Assembly: GCF_030818895.1 (NCBI RefSeq)
Contig: NZ_JAUTBA010000001.1
Coordinates: 2,852,001-2,916,000 of the forward strand
From: Sphingobacterium zeae
GTDB lineage: Bacteria > Bacteroidota > Bacteroidia > Sphingobacteriales > Sphingobacteriaceae
DNA: 64,000 nucleotides
Direction of reading: 5' to 3'
This document shows, piece by piece, positions 37,601-45,933 of this stretch. The notes beneath the pieces are model-generated. The model had not been told where the DNA came from. It saw only the letters and a list, made by a program, of their open reading frames with translations, and made no database searches. The position numbers and the translations under genes are program-made. Every line of letters starts with the position of its first letter. The stretch's first letter is position 1.

Positions 37601-40600
37601 GGACAAACTTTTAGGGACTTATAGGAATCAACGCTTCACTTATGATGGATATTACAACGTGACATATCATAAAACTGATGTTAATGGTCAGGGATCAGAT
37701 AGGTCAGCCCAAACGTATTTAAATAGTACTGGAACAACTTATTATATCGGGCGGCTGACTAATCGAAAAGACACAACACAGGTTGGCACAGAGATCTATA
37801 CAGCAGAAAAACAGCTTGTATATACCGGTTATCTCCCAACACAGGTAAAAAACAAAGGACATAACACATCGTTTATTACTCAGGCTTTAACTTATGATGC
37901 CTTTGGTAATATAATAAAACGTATTACAACTACTCCGGCAGACGGTTCACGTACCGAAACTATGGTGTATGAAGCAACAGGAAGATTTAAGACAAAATAT
38001 ACTGATCCAGATGGATTATTTGAGAGCTTTGTAAATAGTTCTGTCTCTGGGATGCTAACTTCATATATCGACAAATATAATAGAAATACCGCTTACACTT
38101 TCGATAGCTGGAACAGGATCAAAACCACAACTGATTACTTAGGAAAAGTTAAAACAAATACGTATACCAAGGATATGTTTAACACTATCATTACAGCGAC
38201 AGGAGATGACGGTTCTTCATCCGTTACCACGATAGATCAGCTTGGCCAGAAATTAGAACAGCGTGATAAAACTGTCCTTGGGACTTTTGAGGGCCGGTCT
38301 TGGAAATATGATGTATATGGAAGAGAATATCAGGTTAGTGAACTTTCGCAGCCAGGTAATTATACCCTTTGGAACACATTGTCATTTGATAGTTATGGAC
38401 GCATCTATCAATCTACAAAATATACGGGAAGGGTTCAAACATATAGTTATAATGGACTGAATATGACCGTTAATGATGGCATAAAAGCTGTTACAACTTC
38501 CCGGAATGCATTCGATATGGTCACAAGCCTACAAGATCCAGGTGGAACAGTTACCTATACTTATTTTGCAAACGGCAATCTCAAAACTGCTGATTTTGGT
38601 GGTAGTATCCAAACAATCGAACAGGATGGTTGGGGACAAAAAACAAAACTAATAGATCCAAGTGCGGGGACTTACCAATATACTTATGATGGATGGGGAC
38701 AGGTGAAACAGGAAACCTCTCCAATTGGCCAATCGCAATTTGTATATGACCAGGCTGGGAAACTGTCGACCAGAAATTTTACCGGTACCGGAACGAATAT
38801 GCAATGGACATATACGTATGACCCTACTTCGAAATTGCTTGCCCAAGTAGCATTGGTAAATGAAGATGGCAATAATTCGACTGATGCTTATGTTTATGAC
38901 ACGTACAAACGCCTTTTCTCTCAGACCGAAGATAATTCCTATGCGCAGTTCAGCAGAACATTTCTATATGATGCTTTTGGAAGAATAAATAATTCGAAGA
39001 TTAAGGCCACACATAAACCGACATCTACATCGGTTGAAAAGTCAGTATTGACACAATATCAGAACGGTCTTAGACGACAGCTGAATCTTCCGGCAACACC
39101 CGACGGGGGACACATTTTATGGCGAGTGGACTCGCTTAGTCTTCGCGGAGAGTTGGCAGCTGCTACCCAGGGAGTTTCGAGAACCTCATTAAAATATGAC
39201 ACTTATGGATTTCCACAGCAACGTAGATTATATCGTACCTCTGGGACTCCAACTACTCTTATGACCTTAGGAACAACATTTAATGTCCAGAGAGAGTTCC
39301 CTACGAGTAGGACCAATAGTTCATTTAACTGGTCCGAATCTTTTGGGTATGACAATTTAGATAGATTGACGACATTCAATGACAATAATGGTAGCCAGAG
39401 TCAACAGTATGATGCTAGGGGGAGAATTACTCAAAATACCAGACAAGGTACATATAGCTATAGCGGAGTCAGTTATAAACAACAGGATCTGACATTAAAT
39501 ACATCAGCAAGCGCATACTATCAAACCAGAACTCCACAGGATGTCAGCTTCAATGCATTTAAATCGCCTATTGAAATCAGTGAAACTGGAATTGATCGAA
39601 TAAGTTTTCAGTATAATTCTTCACTTGGAAGGGCCAATATGTTCTATGGTGGTGTTCAAGCTGATAAAATGTTGAGAAGATTTCGGAAGCATTATGCCGG
39701 TGATGGCAGTTCGGAGATAATCCATGATACCCAGACAGGTCAGGTCTCCTTTATCCTATACCTTGGTGGCGATGCTTACTCAGCACCAGCTATCTGGAAA
39801 GAGTCTAAAGGAAGTCTACCCGTAGCCGGGGCTTTATATTACCTGCACCGTGATTATTTGGGAAGTATTGTCATGATAACAAACCAAAGCGGAGGAATCG
39901 TTGAAAAAAGGCAATTTGATGCGTGGGGAAATATTGTGAAAATTACTGATGGCAGCAACAATAATCTTACTAAGTTTGGAATCTTAGACAGAGGATTTAC
40001 TGGACACGAACACCTTTTAACCGTTGGACTGATCCATATGAACGGTAGACTATATGATTCAAGAATGGCGCGGTTCCTTTCTCCGGATGGTAATGTGCAA
40101 GATCCTTTCAACACACAGAACTACAACAGGTTTGCCTATGCATTGAATAACCCGCTGATCTATGTTGATCCTAATGGAGAAGTTCTTTTTGGTATTCCTA
40201 TACTCGCAGGTATTATTTGGGGAGCTATAATTGGAGCCGGCGTTGGCGCAGCTGCATATTCAATAAATGCAGCAATAACCGGTGACTGGAGCTGGAGCGG
40301 ATTTGGAAGTTCGATTGCTATGGGGGCAATTGGCGGCGCCATCGGTGGAGGTGTAAGTGCGATTGGCTCATCCGGCCTTTTGGGATCTTTTGGTAATACA
40401 TTTGGTTATAATATGCTTTCTCAGACAGTGAGCTCCGTGGTAACAACATCTATGTACGGAGGAGAAATAAATCTTGCCTCAGTTGCGGGAATGGTTGCCG
40501 GTGGCCTAGTTGGTTCAGCCATACCTAAATTCAATCCAATAAAAGGGTCAGGCTTTGGAACTGGTGTTAAGAATTCACTTTTGGAATTGTCTTATTCAGC

Positions 40601-41078
40601 GGGAAAAGGAGCATTGACAGGAGCAACTTCAGGAGCTGTTCAAAAAGTTTTGGGAAATGACGATAAAAACATAATTTTGAATAGCGCTATAGGGGGCGCA
40701 ATTGGCGGATTTTCAAACACTTTGTTCAATATCGGGATGATGGGGCCTGCAATGAGCTTTGACGACAGTTATATTCCTCATGGGAACGATAGACCTATTC
40801 ATAGAGGGGGTGGACTGGCTGACTTATTTAATGGAACAGGGGTGTCTTTAGGTAGAAATGCTTATGGTAGTTTTTTAGAGGGGCCTGATACACGGATTGA
40901 GGAAAGCTTTCATTATTTTCAGCAGAAACAATTGGGATTTGCTCGATTTTACGGAAGAATTATTTCGGAAGCTTTACGTTTTGGATTCGCGGGAGCATAT
41001 TTTACAAAAGGAACCTTAGAAAATGATGCTCAAATTGTCAGAGGGAATTATAATAATAGATCTCCCTTTCCCTTTTAA
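34653..41078 (+). CDS. SpvB/FG-GAP/RHS-repeat giant secreted protein with C-terminal toxin-like domain
   Basis: 2141 residues. The signal MKRLIFLVSLFCAISIDCIS is followed by an SpvB-like N-terminus (YTIPFIIPPGIDGFVPELGL, about 107-126) and at least four FG-GAP/VCBS calcium-binding repeats (GDFNGDGLSD, SDFNGDGKTD, GDFNGDGKMD, TDVNGDGKTD; about 520-710). A long YD-repeat region follows, then the RHS core YYLHRDYLGSIVMITN (about 1729) to RFLSPDGNVQDPFN and VDPNGE (about 1840). After the core comes a Gly-rich hydrophobic stretch and a final domain with IEESFHYFQQKQLGFARFYG, which looks like a zincin-type motif with the first His lost. By family logic the barrel encloses and releases this tail. 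Toxicity is unproven. Confidence 0.88.
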   Translation: MKRLIFLVSLFCAISIDCISQNRIQTDTIGLNKSNSSNWSLLDSIVKVNATFPSTFSIDTLKTAVSDSSSSTKASKSRLQVLAATLSPGRTEVNLDVSATGSTNYTIPFIIPPGIDGFVPELGLIYNSQSSRGTAGYGWNVFGLSSISRVGAAMYSDDRVGGVNFDLNDRFSLDGQRLLLKSGSYGGDGAEYQTEQYSNIKIVSRGVSSFGASFGPAYFEVFYPNGTKAFYGQNTNSRSRLQYGLTYIENSQGVRISYEYTTFNNNLFISKVLYGRRGTGTALNRVEFSYGAASRAEQNYVAGTGFYSDKRISKISVVANGTNYRHYIPTYSTVSTLDYDRMTEIQEFDGTETNAFAPVRFEYHNTTNMLTSSVISNLSLTGIASNNSQVLSADFTGNGSMDFILYPTGKNKFYAFYDLDPGSPYIQLGYEVNSGNFLDIFPVTWLSSTSKILPGQGMLLSKRYGLNGFKFDVYSSGTVTPVYYQYTKLWENPPENQTYFSECDMMMHSNGPRAYKIVSGDFNGDGLSDVVALSYNETIVSYEWANPCTKQFQESGSIGIFIDMDRRKTTDYISPMSYLQKPINTYDKIYTSDFNGDGKTDILVVKEGSMDVYSLNEQSLQLSFTISDTRITNNSARPTLLGDFNGDGKMDVMFATGYNNLFATFMSTGKGFIKHEKNEPFSHVQNTWDGSNTMKQYVLIPTDVNGDGKTDIIYSATTTYNSTATGNIAVTIYHNIGIDVSNRPIYGNSVSSNRSTTVRHNPIPIFLNPDQQNPNLEYGYISDNSISLFRSDKDMMKEGHLTTIFHDGVNHYIDYARLMEGANGNGLPLYNSSYDQTFPYIDIHFAPQLYVTSAIARDAAGQIGLQTFGYANAVTNADGLGFLGFGENIRSNVHTGASDVNRTYTIGIQSPQLRGANLRTFVSKNSYINNTIKNMSVSNPPPAGGAPDGATLSDYISREDHIYQTSILTNKTFVNVPIAFSLKDKLLGTYRNQRFTYDGYYNVTYHKTDVNGQGSDRSAQTYLNSTGTTYYIGRLTNRKDTTQVGTEIYTAEKQLVYTGYLPTQVKNKGHNTSFITQALTYDAFGNIIKRITTTPADGSRTETMVYEATGRFKTKYTDPDGLFESFVNSSVSGMLTSYIDKYNRNTAYTFDSWNRIKTTTDYLGKVKTNTYTKDMFNTIITATGDDGSSSVTTIDQLGQKLEQRDKTVLGTFEGRSWKYDVYGREYQVSELSQPGNYTLWNTLSFDSYGRIYQSTKYTGRVQTYSYNGLNMTVNDGIKAVTTSRNAFDMVTSLQDPGGTVTYTYFANGNLKTADFGGSIQTIEQDGWGQKTKLIDPSAGTYQYTYDGWGQVKQETSPIGQSQFVYDQAGKLSTRNFTGTGTNMQWTYTYDPTSKLLAQVALVNEDGNNSTDAYVYDTYKRLFSQTEDNSYAQFSRTFLYDAFGRINNSKIKATHKPTSTSVEKSVLTQYQNGLRRQLNLPATPDGGHILWRVDSLSLRGELAAATQGVSRTSLKYDTYGFPQQRRLYRTSGTPTTLMTLGTTFNVQREFPTSRTNSSFNWSESFGYDNLDRLTTFNDNNGSQSQQYDARGRITQNTRQGTYSYSGVSYKQQDLTLNTSASAYYQTRTPQDVSFNAFKSPIEISETGIDRISFQYNSSLGRANMFYGGVQADKMLRRFRKHYAGDGSSEIIHDTQTGQVSFILYLGGDAYSAPAIWKESKGSLPVAGALYYLHRDYLGSIVMITNQSGGIVEKRQFDAWGNIVKITDGSNNNLTKFGILDRGFTGHEHLLTVGLIHMNGRLYDSRMARFLSPDGNVQDPFNTQNYNRFAYALNNPLIYVDPNGEVLFGIPILAGIIWGAIIGAGVGAAAYSINAAITGDWSWSGFGSSIAMGAIGGAIGGGVSAIGSSGLLGSFGNTFGYNMLSQTVSSVVTTSMYGGEINLASVAGMVAGGLVGSAIPKFNPIKGSGFGTGVKNSLLELSYSAGKGALTGATSGAVQKVLGNDDKNIILNSAIGGAIGGFSNTLFNIGMMGPAMSFDDSYIPHGNDRPIHRGGGLADLFNGTGVSLGRNAYGSFLEGPDTRIEESFHYFQQKQLGFARFYGRIISEALRFGFAGAYFTKGTLENDAQIVRGNYNNRSPFPF

Positions 41079-41156
41079 ACTTAAATAACCAGATTTAATA
41101 TGTTAATGGTCAGATTTATTTATGTTAGTAATTAACAAACCTTATAATTAAGTGAT

Positions 41157-41636
41157 ATGAAAGTTTTAAGAATATTGGCATTTATGTCCCTAATTGTTTT
41201 AATTTCCTGTGATCCTATATGGTCTGTATCCATAAATGGCAAAAAAGAGCTAATTCTGAAAAAAGATGTGGGCTGTAATGCAAAATTGATAGTTGAAAAC
41301 TCTCACGGTACTCGATTTAGATTCATATTTTTAAATGAAAACTCTTTTATCAAGGTCGAGAATGTAAAGTATCTTATTTCGGTCCTTGAGGCAAATAACA
41401 ATTCCTTTTCTGACTTTTTCCCATTCTATAGAGATAAAGACACTGTAATGTTGGATGATAAAGGAAGATTTTTATTTCAGGCTCAATTGAAAGATAACAA
41501 TGATCTTAAAAAAGATGTTGAATTTATAATCCCCCCAAATAAATATCTGCTTTGCAAGGATTTACCGTTGATTTCAGATACTGTAAAGATCATTTTGAAT
41601 GTTGGGAAAGTTAAAGTGGGGCCAAGAAGTTATTAA
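41157..41636 (+). CDS. Immunity-like lipoprotein, paralogue 1
   Basis: A 159-residue lipoprotein: MKVLRILAFMSLIVLISC ends in the lipobox, followed by DPIWSVSINGKKELILKK. It is the complete member of three tandem paralogues after the RHS gene, all sharing SC(D/E), then ING(K/E)xxxxL and a later Cys. Placement 78 bp after a toxin-like C-terminus, small size and periplasmic anchoring fit an immunity protein for a periplasm- or membrane-acting toxin. I do not recognise a named family. Confidence 0.65.
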   Translation: MKVLRILAFMSLIVLISCDPIWSVSINGKKELILKKDVGCNAKLIVENSHGTRFRFIFLNENSFIKVENVKYLISVLEANNNSFSDFFPFYRDKDTVMLDDKGRFLFQAQLKDNNDLKKDVEFIIPPNKYLLCKDLPLISDTVKIILNVGKVKVGPRSY

Positions 41637-41812
41637 GAATAAATACAATTTTATTGAATGATTTCAATGGCTGAACGTTTTCAGAAACTTAAATTGAGGG
41701 GAAATCATATAATAGAAACATTCGAATAACAATTTCAAAAATATTTTTGCGATTATAGTGAGAGACGGCCTTTAATCCAACTCCTTTAAGATAATAAACA
41801 AGATAACTAGCC

Positions 41813-42306
41813 ATGAAAGATAGATTATTGATATTTAAAGTCATCTCTATTTTAATCTTTATAACATTGCTTTCGTGTGAAGCTAATAAATCTGTCCTTA
41901 TTAATGGTGAACGTAGTATTCTATTAGATACTAATTCAGAATGTAAGCTGGAGATAGGGTCACATTTTATAAGAGAGGCGTTCCTTATTTTTGAATTAAG
42001 TCCTAAAGGATGTAATCTTGAAATAAACAATGTTGATGAGTGGATAGATAATTTAACAAGAGCCAATGGATTGGATTCTGGGGCAATTCAATTAAGTAGT
42101 AAGATTGTGGTATCAAATCGTAAAGTTTCAATTTCGAAAGGTCAAATTTACGATTTGACCTTGTAAAAACTTCAAGCACCTGGGATAGAGGAAGACTAAA
42201 CTTTATTTTTCCAAAAGATTGTAGTATGCTAGTCAATGGAAGTCCTTTTTTTTCAGAAACAAAAACATTATCCTTAGAAATTGGCAAGATGAGGTTTATC
42301 TTTTAG
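41813..42306 (+). pseudogene. Immunity-like lipoprotein, paralogue 2, frameshifted
   Basis: The intact frame gives 117 residues (lipobox FITLLSC, then SVLINGERSILLDTNSECKL) and stops at 42166. A second frame continues from about 42155 with KTSSTWDRGRLNFIFPKDCS and ends MRFIF at 42306. The joined length (about 164) equals paralogue 1 (159). A single inserted base or a 4-base duplication near ACGATTTGACC would explain the break. It may be a decaying immunity gene or a sequencing error. Confidence 0.6.
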
Positions 42307-42371
42307 CTCTCTTTCTGTTTTTATTAGGCGTGCCTAATGGATCACGACTTGAATAATAAAAATTAATAAAT

Positions 42372-42587
42372 ATGAGTACTCGACAATTAATTCTGTTTAC
42401 CTACTTCATTGTTTACTCATCAATTATTTTATCATGTGAACCATATCGATATATTAATATTAATGGAAAGAAAAAATTCTTGGCTACTCCTAATCATAAT
42501 TGTGAAATAGAAATTAGTGCTGGAATTTTGCAGATAAATAATGTGGATTTTAAGATAATTTCAAATATTCTAAACGCTGGTCCTTGA
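42372..42587 (+). pseudogene. Immunity-like lipoprotein, paralogue 3, truncated
   Basis: 71 residues: lipobox SSIILSC, then EPYRYININGKKKFLATPNH, clearly the N-terminal half of the same family. It ends abruptly at 42587, where sequence unrelated to the family, and readable as coding on the other strand, takes over. A truncated remnant produced by recombination is the simplest reading. Confidence 0.6.
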
Positions 42588-42693
42588 TTATTTCGCAGCC
42601 TTGTTTTAGGTAAAAGTTTAGTGGTGACACGTAAGGTTTACCATTCACTTTAATGTCTTTGTCATGGTCAATCACCCAGCCATATAGTAAGGA
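42575..42693 (-). pseudogene. Coding remnant on the minus strand
   Basis: The minus strand reads without a stop as YGWVIDHDKDIKVNGKPYVS and then PLNFYLKQGCEIIKDQ over about 39 codons, with no start codon in frame. The composition is protein-like. It shares the 'VNGK' look of the neighbouring lipoprotein family, but that may be chance. It is a piece of a larger gene left between paralogue 3 and the ASCH-like gene. Confidence 0.35.
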
Positions 42694-43032
42694 TTAGTGA
42701 GCTTTAATATGATCGATCAACTTTAAACCGATGTATTGTCCATTTATGGAACTAGAAAGGATTATGACAAACCATTTTTCTCGATCTCTAATGAATTTTG
42801 TTGCCCATCTAACAATTTCATTATTTAATCTAACAAGAATATGTATCGGGCTATCCATTCCATTCAGATAGTTGTCAAAATTCTCTGCCTTATCATAGCT
42901 ACTTTTGCTTACGAGTTCGGCACATTCATTTGCGTCCTTTTCATTGTCACAAAAGTAATAGGACTGTGGCGTTTTTAAACCGCTATATTCGGGAATTTTA
43001 TTTTGAAATTCTTTCCAAAAACTATCTATCAT
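42694..43032 (-). CDS. ASCH-domain-like protein, 112 aa
   Basis: The N-terminal 50 residues resemble the start of ASCH domain proteins (MIDSFWKEFQNKIPEYSGLK, then SYYFCDNEKDANECAELVSK; compare the typical W-x-F-G-D-N...EADELAxLV pattern). ASCH domains bind RNA or modified nucleosides. The second half (LVRLNNEIVRWATKFIRDRE) does not clearly match, so this may be a hybrid or divergent member. It is encoded opposite to its neighbours inside the island. Confidence 0.4.
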   Translation of the reverse strand: MIDSFWKEFQNKIPEYSGLKTPQSYYFCDNEKDANECAELVSKSSYDKAENFDNYLNGMDSPIHILVRLNNEIVRWATKFIRDREKWFVIILSSSINGQYIGLKLIDHIKAH

Positions 43033-43172
43033 ATTTCTCTGATTAACCTATAAGCTATTGCAATTTACATAATAAACTTAGGAAATATGTGACCATATTC
43101 ATCCAATACCGTCATTTGGTATCCCCATTTTTTTAGGATGGCTTTATTATCCCCATTTTTAACTTGTAAACA

Positions 43173-43490
43173 ATGGCTAGCGGCAGCAAAGGTGAGATTA
43201 AAAGTGCGTGTGATTTGGCAAGACGATCAGGTATTATTAAATTGAAGAATGCTATCGGTGATATTAACTTTTACAAAAGCAGAGATGGCTATTTGGCTAA
43301 ACAAAAAGGAGGCATTGATAAGGAATGCTTCCATAACGATCAGAAGTTTCAAGGGACTAGGGAAAATTCCGCGGAGTTAGCACGAGGTGGCAAAGCCAGC
43401 AAGGTATTGTGTACTGTGATCCGACTTATCTTGAACAAAACTCAGGATTCGCCCATGATCCTGTATATTTCTTGTAGATGCAATTTATAA
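43173..43490 (+). pseudogene. Truncated member of a Bacteroidota-specific small-protein family
   Basis: Residues about 18-88 (SGIIKLKNAIGDINFYKSRD, GYLAKQKGGIDKECFHNDQK, TRENSAELARGGKASKVL) look like the N-terminal part of a family I recall from many Sphingobacteriaceae genomes, beginning MARxxGIIKLxGxIGDxxFYKTxDGYLAR. Here the start is altered and the frame runs out into the 119-bp direct repeat at 43490, so the 3' half is lost. Function unknown. Confidence 0.5.
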
Positions 43491-43608
43491 AATTCCGGTG
43501 CCGCGCAATTTCTAACTGCTTAAATGTAAAAAAGCTTTCTGATTTATCAGAAAGCTTTTTTTGTCTTTGGCGGAAGAGGCGGGATTCGAATTTCACGTTT
43601 CTTCATAA
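43490..43608. repeat. 119-bp direct repeat, right copy (att-like, copy B)
   Basis: Second copy of 32350-32468 with one mismatch, in the same orientation and 11,140 bp away. It carries an orphan copy of the sulfatase 3' end and its terminator (43528-43562) plus the tRNA-Ser-like 3' end (43568-43590). It marks the right boundary of the RHS island. Confidence 0.8.
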
Positions 43609-43673
43609 TATGCCTTTATTTTGTTTAAATCTATTTTTCAGCACTAGTATTAGCGAATATTTTGCGCAAATTT

Positions 43674-43692
43674 GGTGCTGTTTTGGGTGCTG
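43674..43692. repeat. Paired GGTGCTG sites after att copy B
   Basis: GGTGCTG occurs at 43674-43680 and 43686-43692, 12 bp apart, 104 bp after the start of the att core. The same arrangement follows copy C (47466 and 47478). Spaced direct repeats beside an att core look like integrase arm-binding sites, an inference from position. Confidence 0.4.
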
Positions 43693-43960
43693 TTTTTATG
43701 TTTAATTTCAATTTAAGCATTTACTTTCAAAGTTCCAAAATGAAAAGAATATTAAGCTTATCAGTAGAAGGGAAGGCTAGTTATATAACCTATTGGATAA
43801 ACAGTCCATTTTTTTATGCTTAGTTGTAACAAAGTATACCAATGTGTATACTAAAAAATAGCTTAATGCTATTATTCAGCGGACGGAGTATACCCGGAGG
43901 ATACTCAGAAATTTATTTGCAACGCATGAGGCAAGAGGAGTAGGGGTCTGCCCAACTTCT

Positions 43961-43990
43961 GCTTGCTCTAATGCTTGCTCTAATGCTTGT
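43961..43990. repeat. 12-bp tandem repeat
   Basis: GCTTGCTCTAAT is repeated at 43961-43972 and 43973-43984, with a partial third unit at 43985. It lies just before the stop of the minus-strand methyltransferase gene. The 270 bp before it (43693-43960) hold no gene, only short inverted repeats such as AGTATAC/GTATACT around 43834-43853. Confidence 0.6.
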
Positions 43991-44011
43991 AATCCATTGG
44001 GGCTGAGGGAT

Positions 44012-44836
44012 TTACCTCAGCGCCAGCTGCCAGGTCTCCTGGACTTTGCCCCGGCTTTTGAGCAGCTCCAACTGTTCGCCCGTGGCCGCTGCCAGTAGCT
44101 TGGGCAGGCTGCTGTACTTGTCAAATTCGGGCGGGTACTTTTCGAGCACCCGGAAGCCCTGATCGTAAAAGAACTGCCCGGCCTGGTCGAAAGACTCGAA
44201 GTAGTTGGCGTGCACATTGTTTTTCCGGAAGAAATCGCTCCATTGTCCGTCTCTGTCGCTGCCCACGGCCCGGGTCTCATGCCGGATATAAATATCGGCG
44301 GTGGTCCAGGTGCCGCCCTGCCGCTCGAGCAGCCTGCGGATATGTTGCAGGATCTGTTTTTTGGCCGCGTCGTCGAAATACAGCAGCAGCCCCTCATTGA
44401 TGATGGCGAGTTCGCTGCTGCTCTCCGGATAGCTTTCGGTGTGTAGCACGTCGAGCGGCTTCAATTGCAGGTTTTGCGGGACAGCCTGCTGCATGGTACG
44501 CAGCATTTCACTCTTCTGGCTGATGATGGCCGGCAGGTCCGTGTCGATGTAGCTGGCGTCGGGGTGCTTGCGGGCGTAGTCCAGACCACGCAACGAGAAG
44601 CCTGCGGAGAGCTCGAGTACGGTAGGTGCTGCGGTCTTTTCCAGAAAATAATCCAGGGAGCGGTACCGCATTTCGAAGTGCAGCACGCTGGCCCAGAAAC
44701 CAAAATCCTGTTGTGGAGCGGCAAGGCTTTCGATGCCGAAATAGGCGGCTACCTCCTCCGCAAAGGGAATGGAGCCTGCGGCCGCTTTGAAGGCCAGCAA
44801 GGCGCTGGCGGTATCTGTTACGTGTTTTAATCGCAT
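44012..44836 (-). CDS. Class I SAM-dependent methyltransferase (leucine carboxyl methyltransferase-like)
   Basis: A 274-residue protein with the PPM1/LCM-like layout. Motif I is VLELSAGFSLRGLDYARKHP (about residues 68-87), then SYIDTDLPAI, and a post-motif LAIINEGLLLYFDDAAKKQI typical of this family. Targets of the bacterial members are small metabolites or unknown. The gene and the AraC gene behind it are strikingly GC-rich compared with the AT-rich DNA on both sides, a sign of transfer. The ATG at 44836 (MRLKHVTDTAS) is preferred over 44869. Confidence 0.8.
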   Translation of the reverse strand: MRLKHVTDTASALLAFKAAAGSIPFAEEVAAYFGIESLAAPQQDFGFWASVLHFEMRYRSLDYFLEKTAAPTVLELSAGFSLRGLDYARKHPDASYIDTDLPAIISQKSEMLRTMQQAVPQNLQLKPLDVLHTESYPESSSELAIINEGLLLYFDDAAKKQILQHIRRLLERQGGTWTTADIYIRHETRAVGSDRDGQWSDFFRKNNVHANYFESFDQAGQFFYDQGFRVLEKYPPEFDKYSSLPKLLAAATGEQLELLKSRGKVQETWQLALR

Positions 44837-44899
44837 GATTGTGTGTTTTTTTCTGCAAAGTAACAGCACCCCGGGATGGCAAAATAGGAAAAAGTAGAC

Positions 44900-45697
44900 C
44901 TATCGTTTTTTGTTGAAGGCATTGCCCAGCTGGTTTGGGGCGCGCATAAACTGCCGTGGCCGCTGTGTGAATACCTTGCGGAAGTCTTGCAGGAAGTGGG
45001 ATTCGTCATAGTAAAGGTCATACAGATGGTCTTTGTTTTCCCTTTGCTGATCACGGATATAGAGGTTGTACATCGCCTGCAGGCGCACGATGGAAGCATA
45101 TTCTTTCGGTGTCAAGCCGACCTGCTCCTTGAACAGCTTATTGAGATGCCGCTGCGAGCCGGGAATATTTTCGAAGACCTCCCGGATGCGGATATTGCCC
45201 TGATGCTGGTCGATGGCATCCACTGCGCTGATGACGCGCCCATCGGCTGCAAACTGTATCCGCTCGGCCAGCAGCTGCAGCAGCGAACCGATACTGTCCG
45301 CAGGCACCCCAGTGCAGGAGTCCAGTACCATGCTGCCGTCCTGCTTCAGGCGGGAGATGGACGCTACTTCGTTGACTAATGTGGGCATGGCAGCACCTGC
45401 GATGGCATAATAGCCATAGGGTCTGAAGGTGATGCCGATGGAGCTGACCGGGGCAGAACCGCTGAGAGCAATATTTTTGTTGTGAGGGCCCACCAGATGC
45501 AGGTCGTACAGCGGATGATGGAACACTTTGTCCTCCACGACATGCTCGTAAGTACTTTTATAGTTCCACAGCAATACGCATTTACCGGTCGGGATCACCA
45601 GGGCCTGCTCACGCTCCGGGAGCTGCTCTGGGCTTTCGAACGACCAGATGGATTCAATCAATGGAGATAAACTGTGAGGTACGGGATAATACTGCAT
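44900..45697 (-). CDS. AraC-family regulator with DUF6597-like N-terminal domain
   Basis: A 265-residue regulator. The N-terminal half (MQYYPVPHSLSPLIESIWSF, IGITFRPYGYYAIAG) matches the DUF6597 sensor layout found in many Bacteroidota AraC proteins. The C-terminal HTH_18 domain has IRIREVFENIPGSQRHLNKL, FKEQVGLTPKEYASIVRLQA and YYDESHFLQDFRKVFTQRPR. It is upstream of the methyltransferase gene on the same strand (63 bp), so it probably regulates that gene. Same high GC content as its neighbour. Confidence 0.85.
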   Translation of the reverse strand: MQYYPVPHSLSPLIESIWSFESPEQLPEREQALVIPTGKCVLLWNYKSTYEHVVEDKVFHHPLYDLHLVGPHNKNIALSGSAPVSSIGITFRPYGYYAIAGAAMPTLVNEVASISRLKQDGSMVLDSCTGVPADSIGSLLQLLAERIQFAADGRVISAVDAIDQHQGNIRIREVFENIPGSQRHLNKLFKEQVGLTPKEYASIVRLQAMYNLYIRDQQRENKDHLYDLYYDESHFLQDFRKVFTQRPRQFMRAPNQLGNAFNKKR

Positions 45698-45933
45698 GCT
45701 GGCATGTAAAAAAGCAAATATCGGAATAATGGGCCAATCGCGCAACAGGGGTTTCGTGAATTCTGATATCGGTACGTTAACTTATTTTTTCCAACCTTTT
45801 TGTGTACAGGAGATGTTCAGACCGTAGCAATCATTCCCGACAGGGATTAATATCTCGCTTCTTCGGCAAAATTTTTAATGTCAGTTGACAAAAAGATGAA
45901 CTGAAAAAAACATGTAAACGAAGAAAGGTAAGA

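Noticed and set aside
44017..44882. Several long frames on both strands over the methyltransferase gene
   Set aside because: High GC content lengthens chance frames; only the 44836-44012 frame has methyltransferase motifs.
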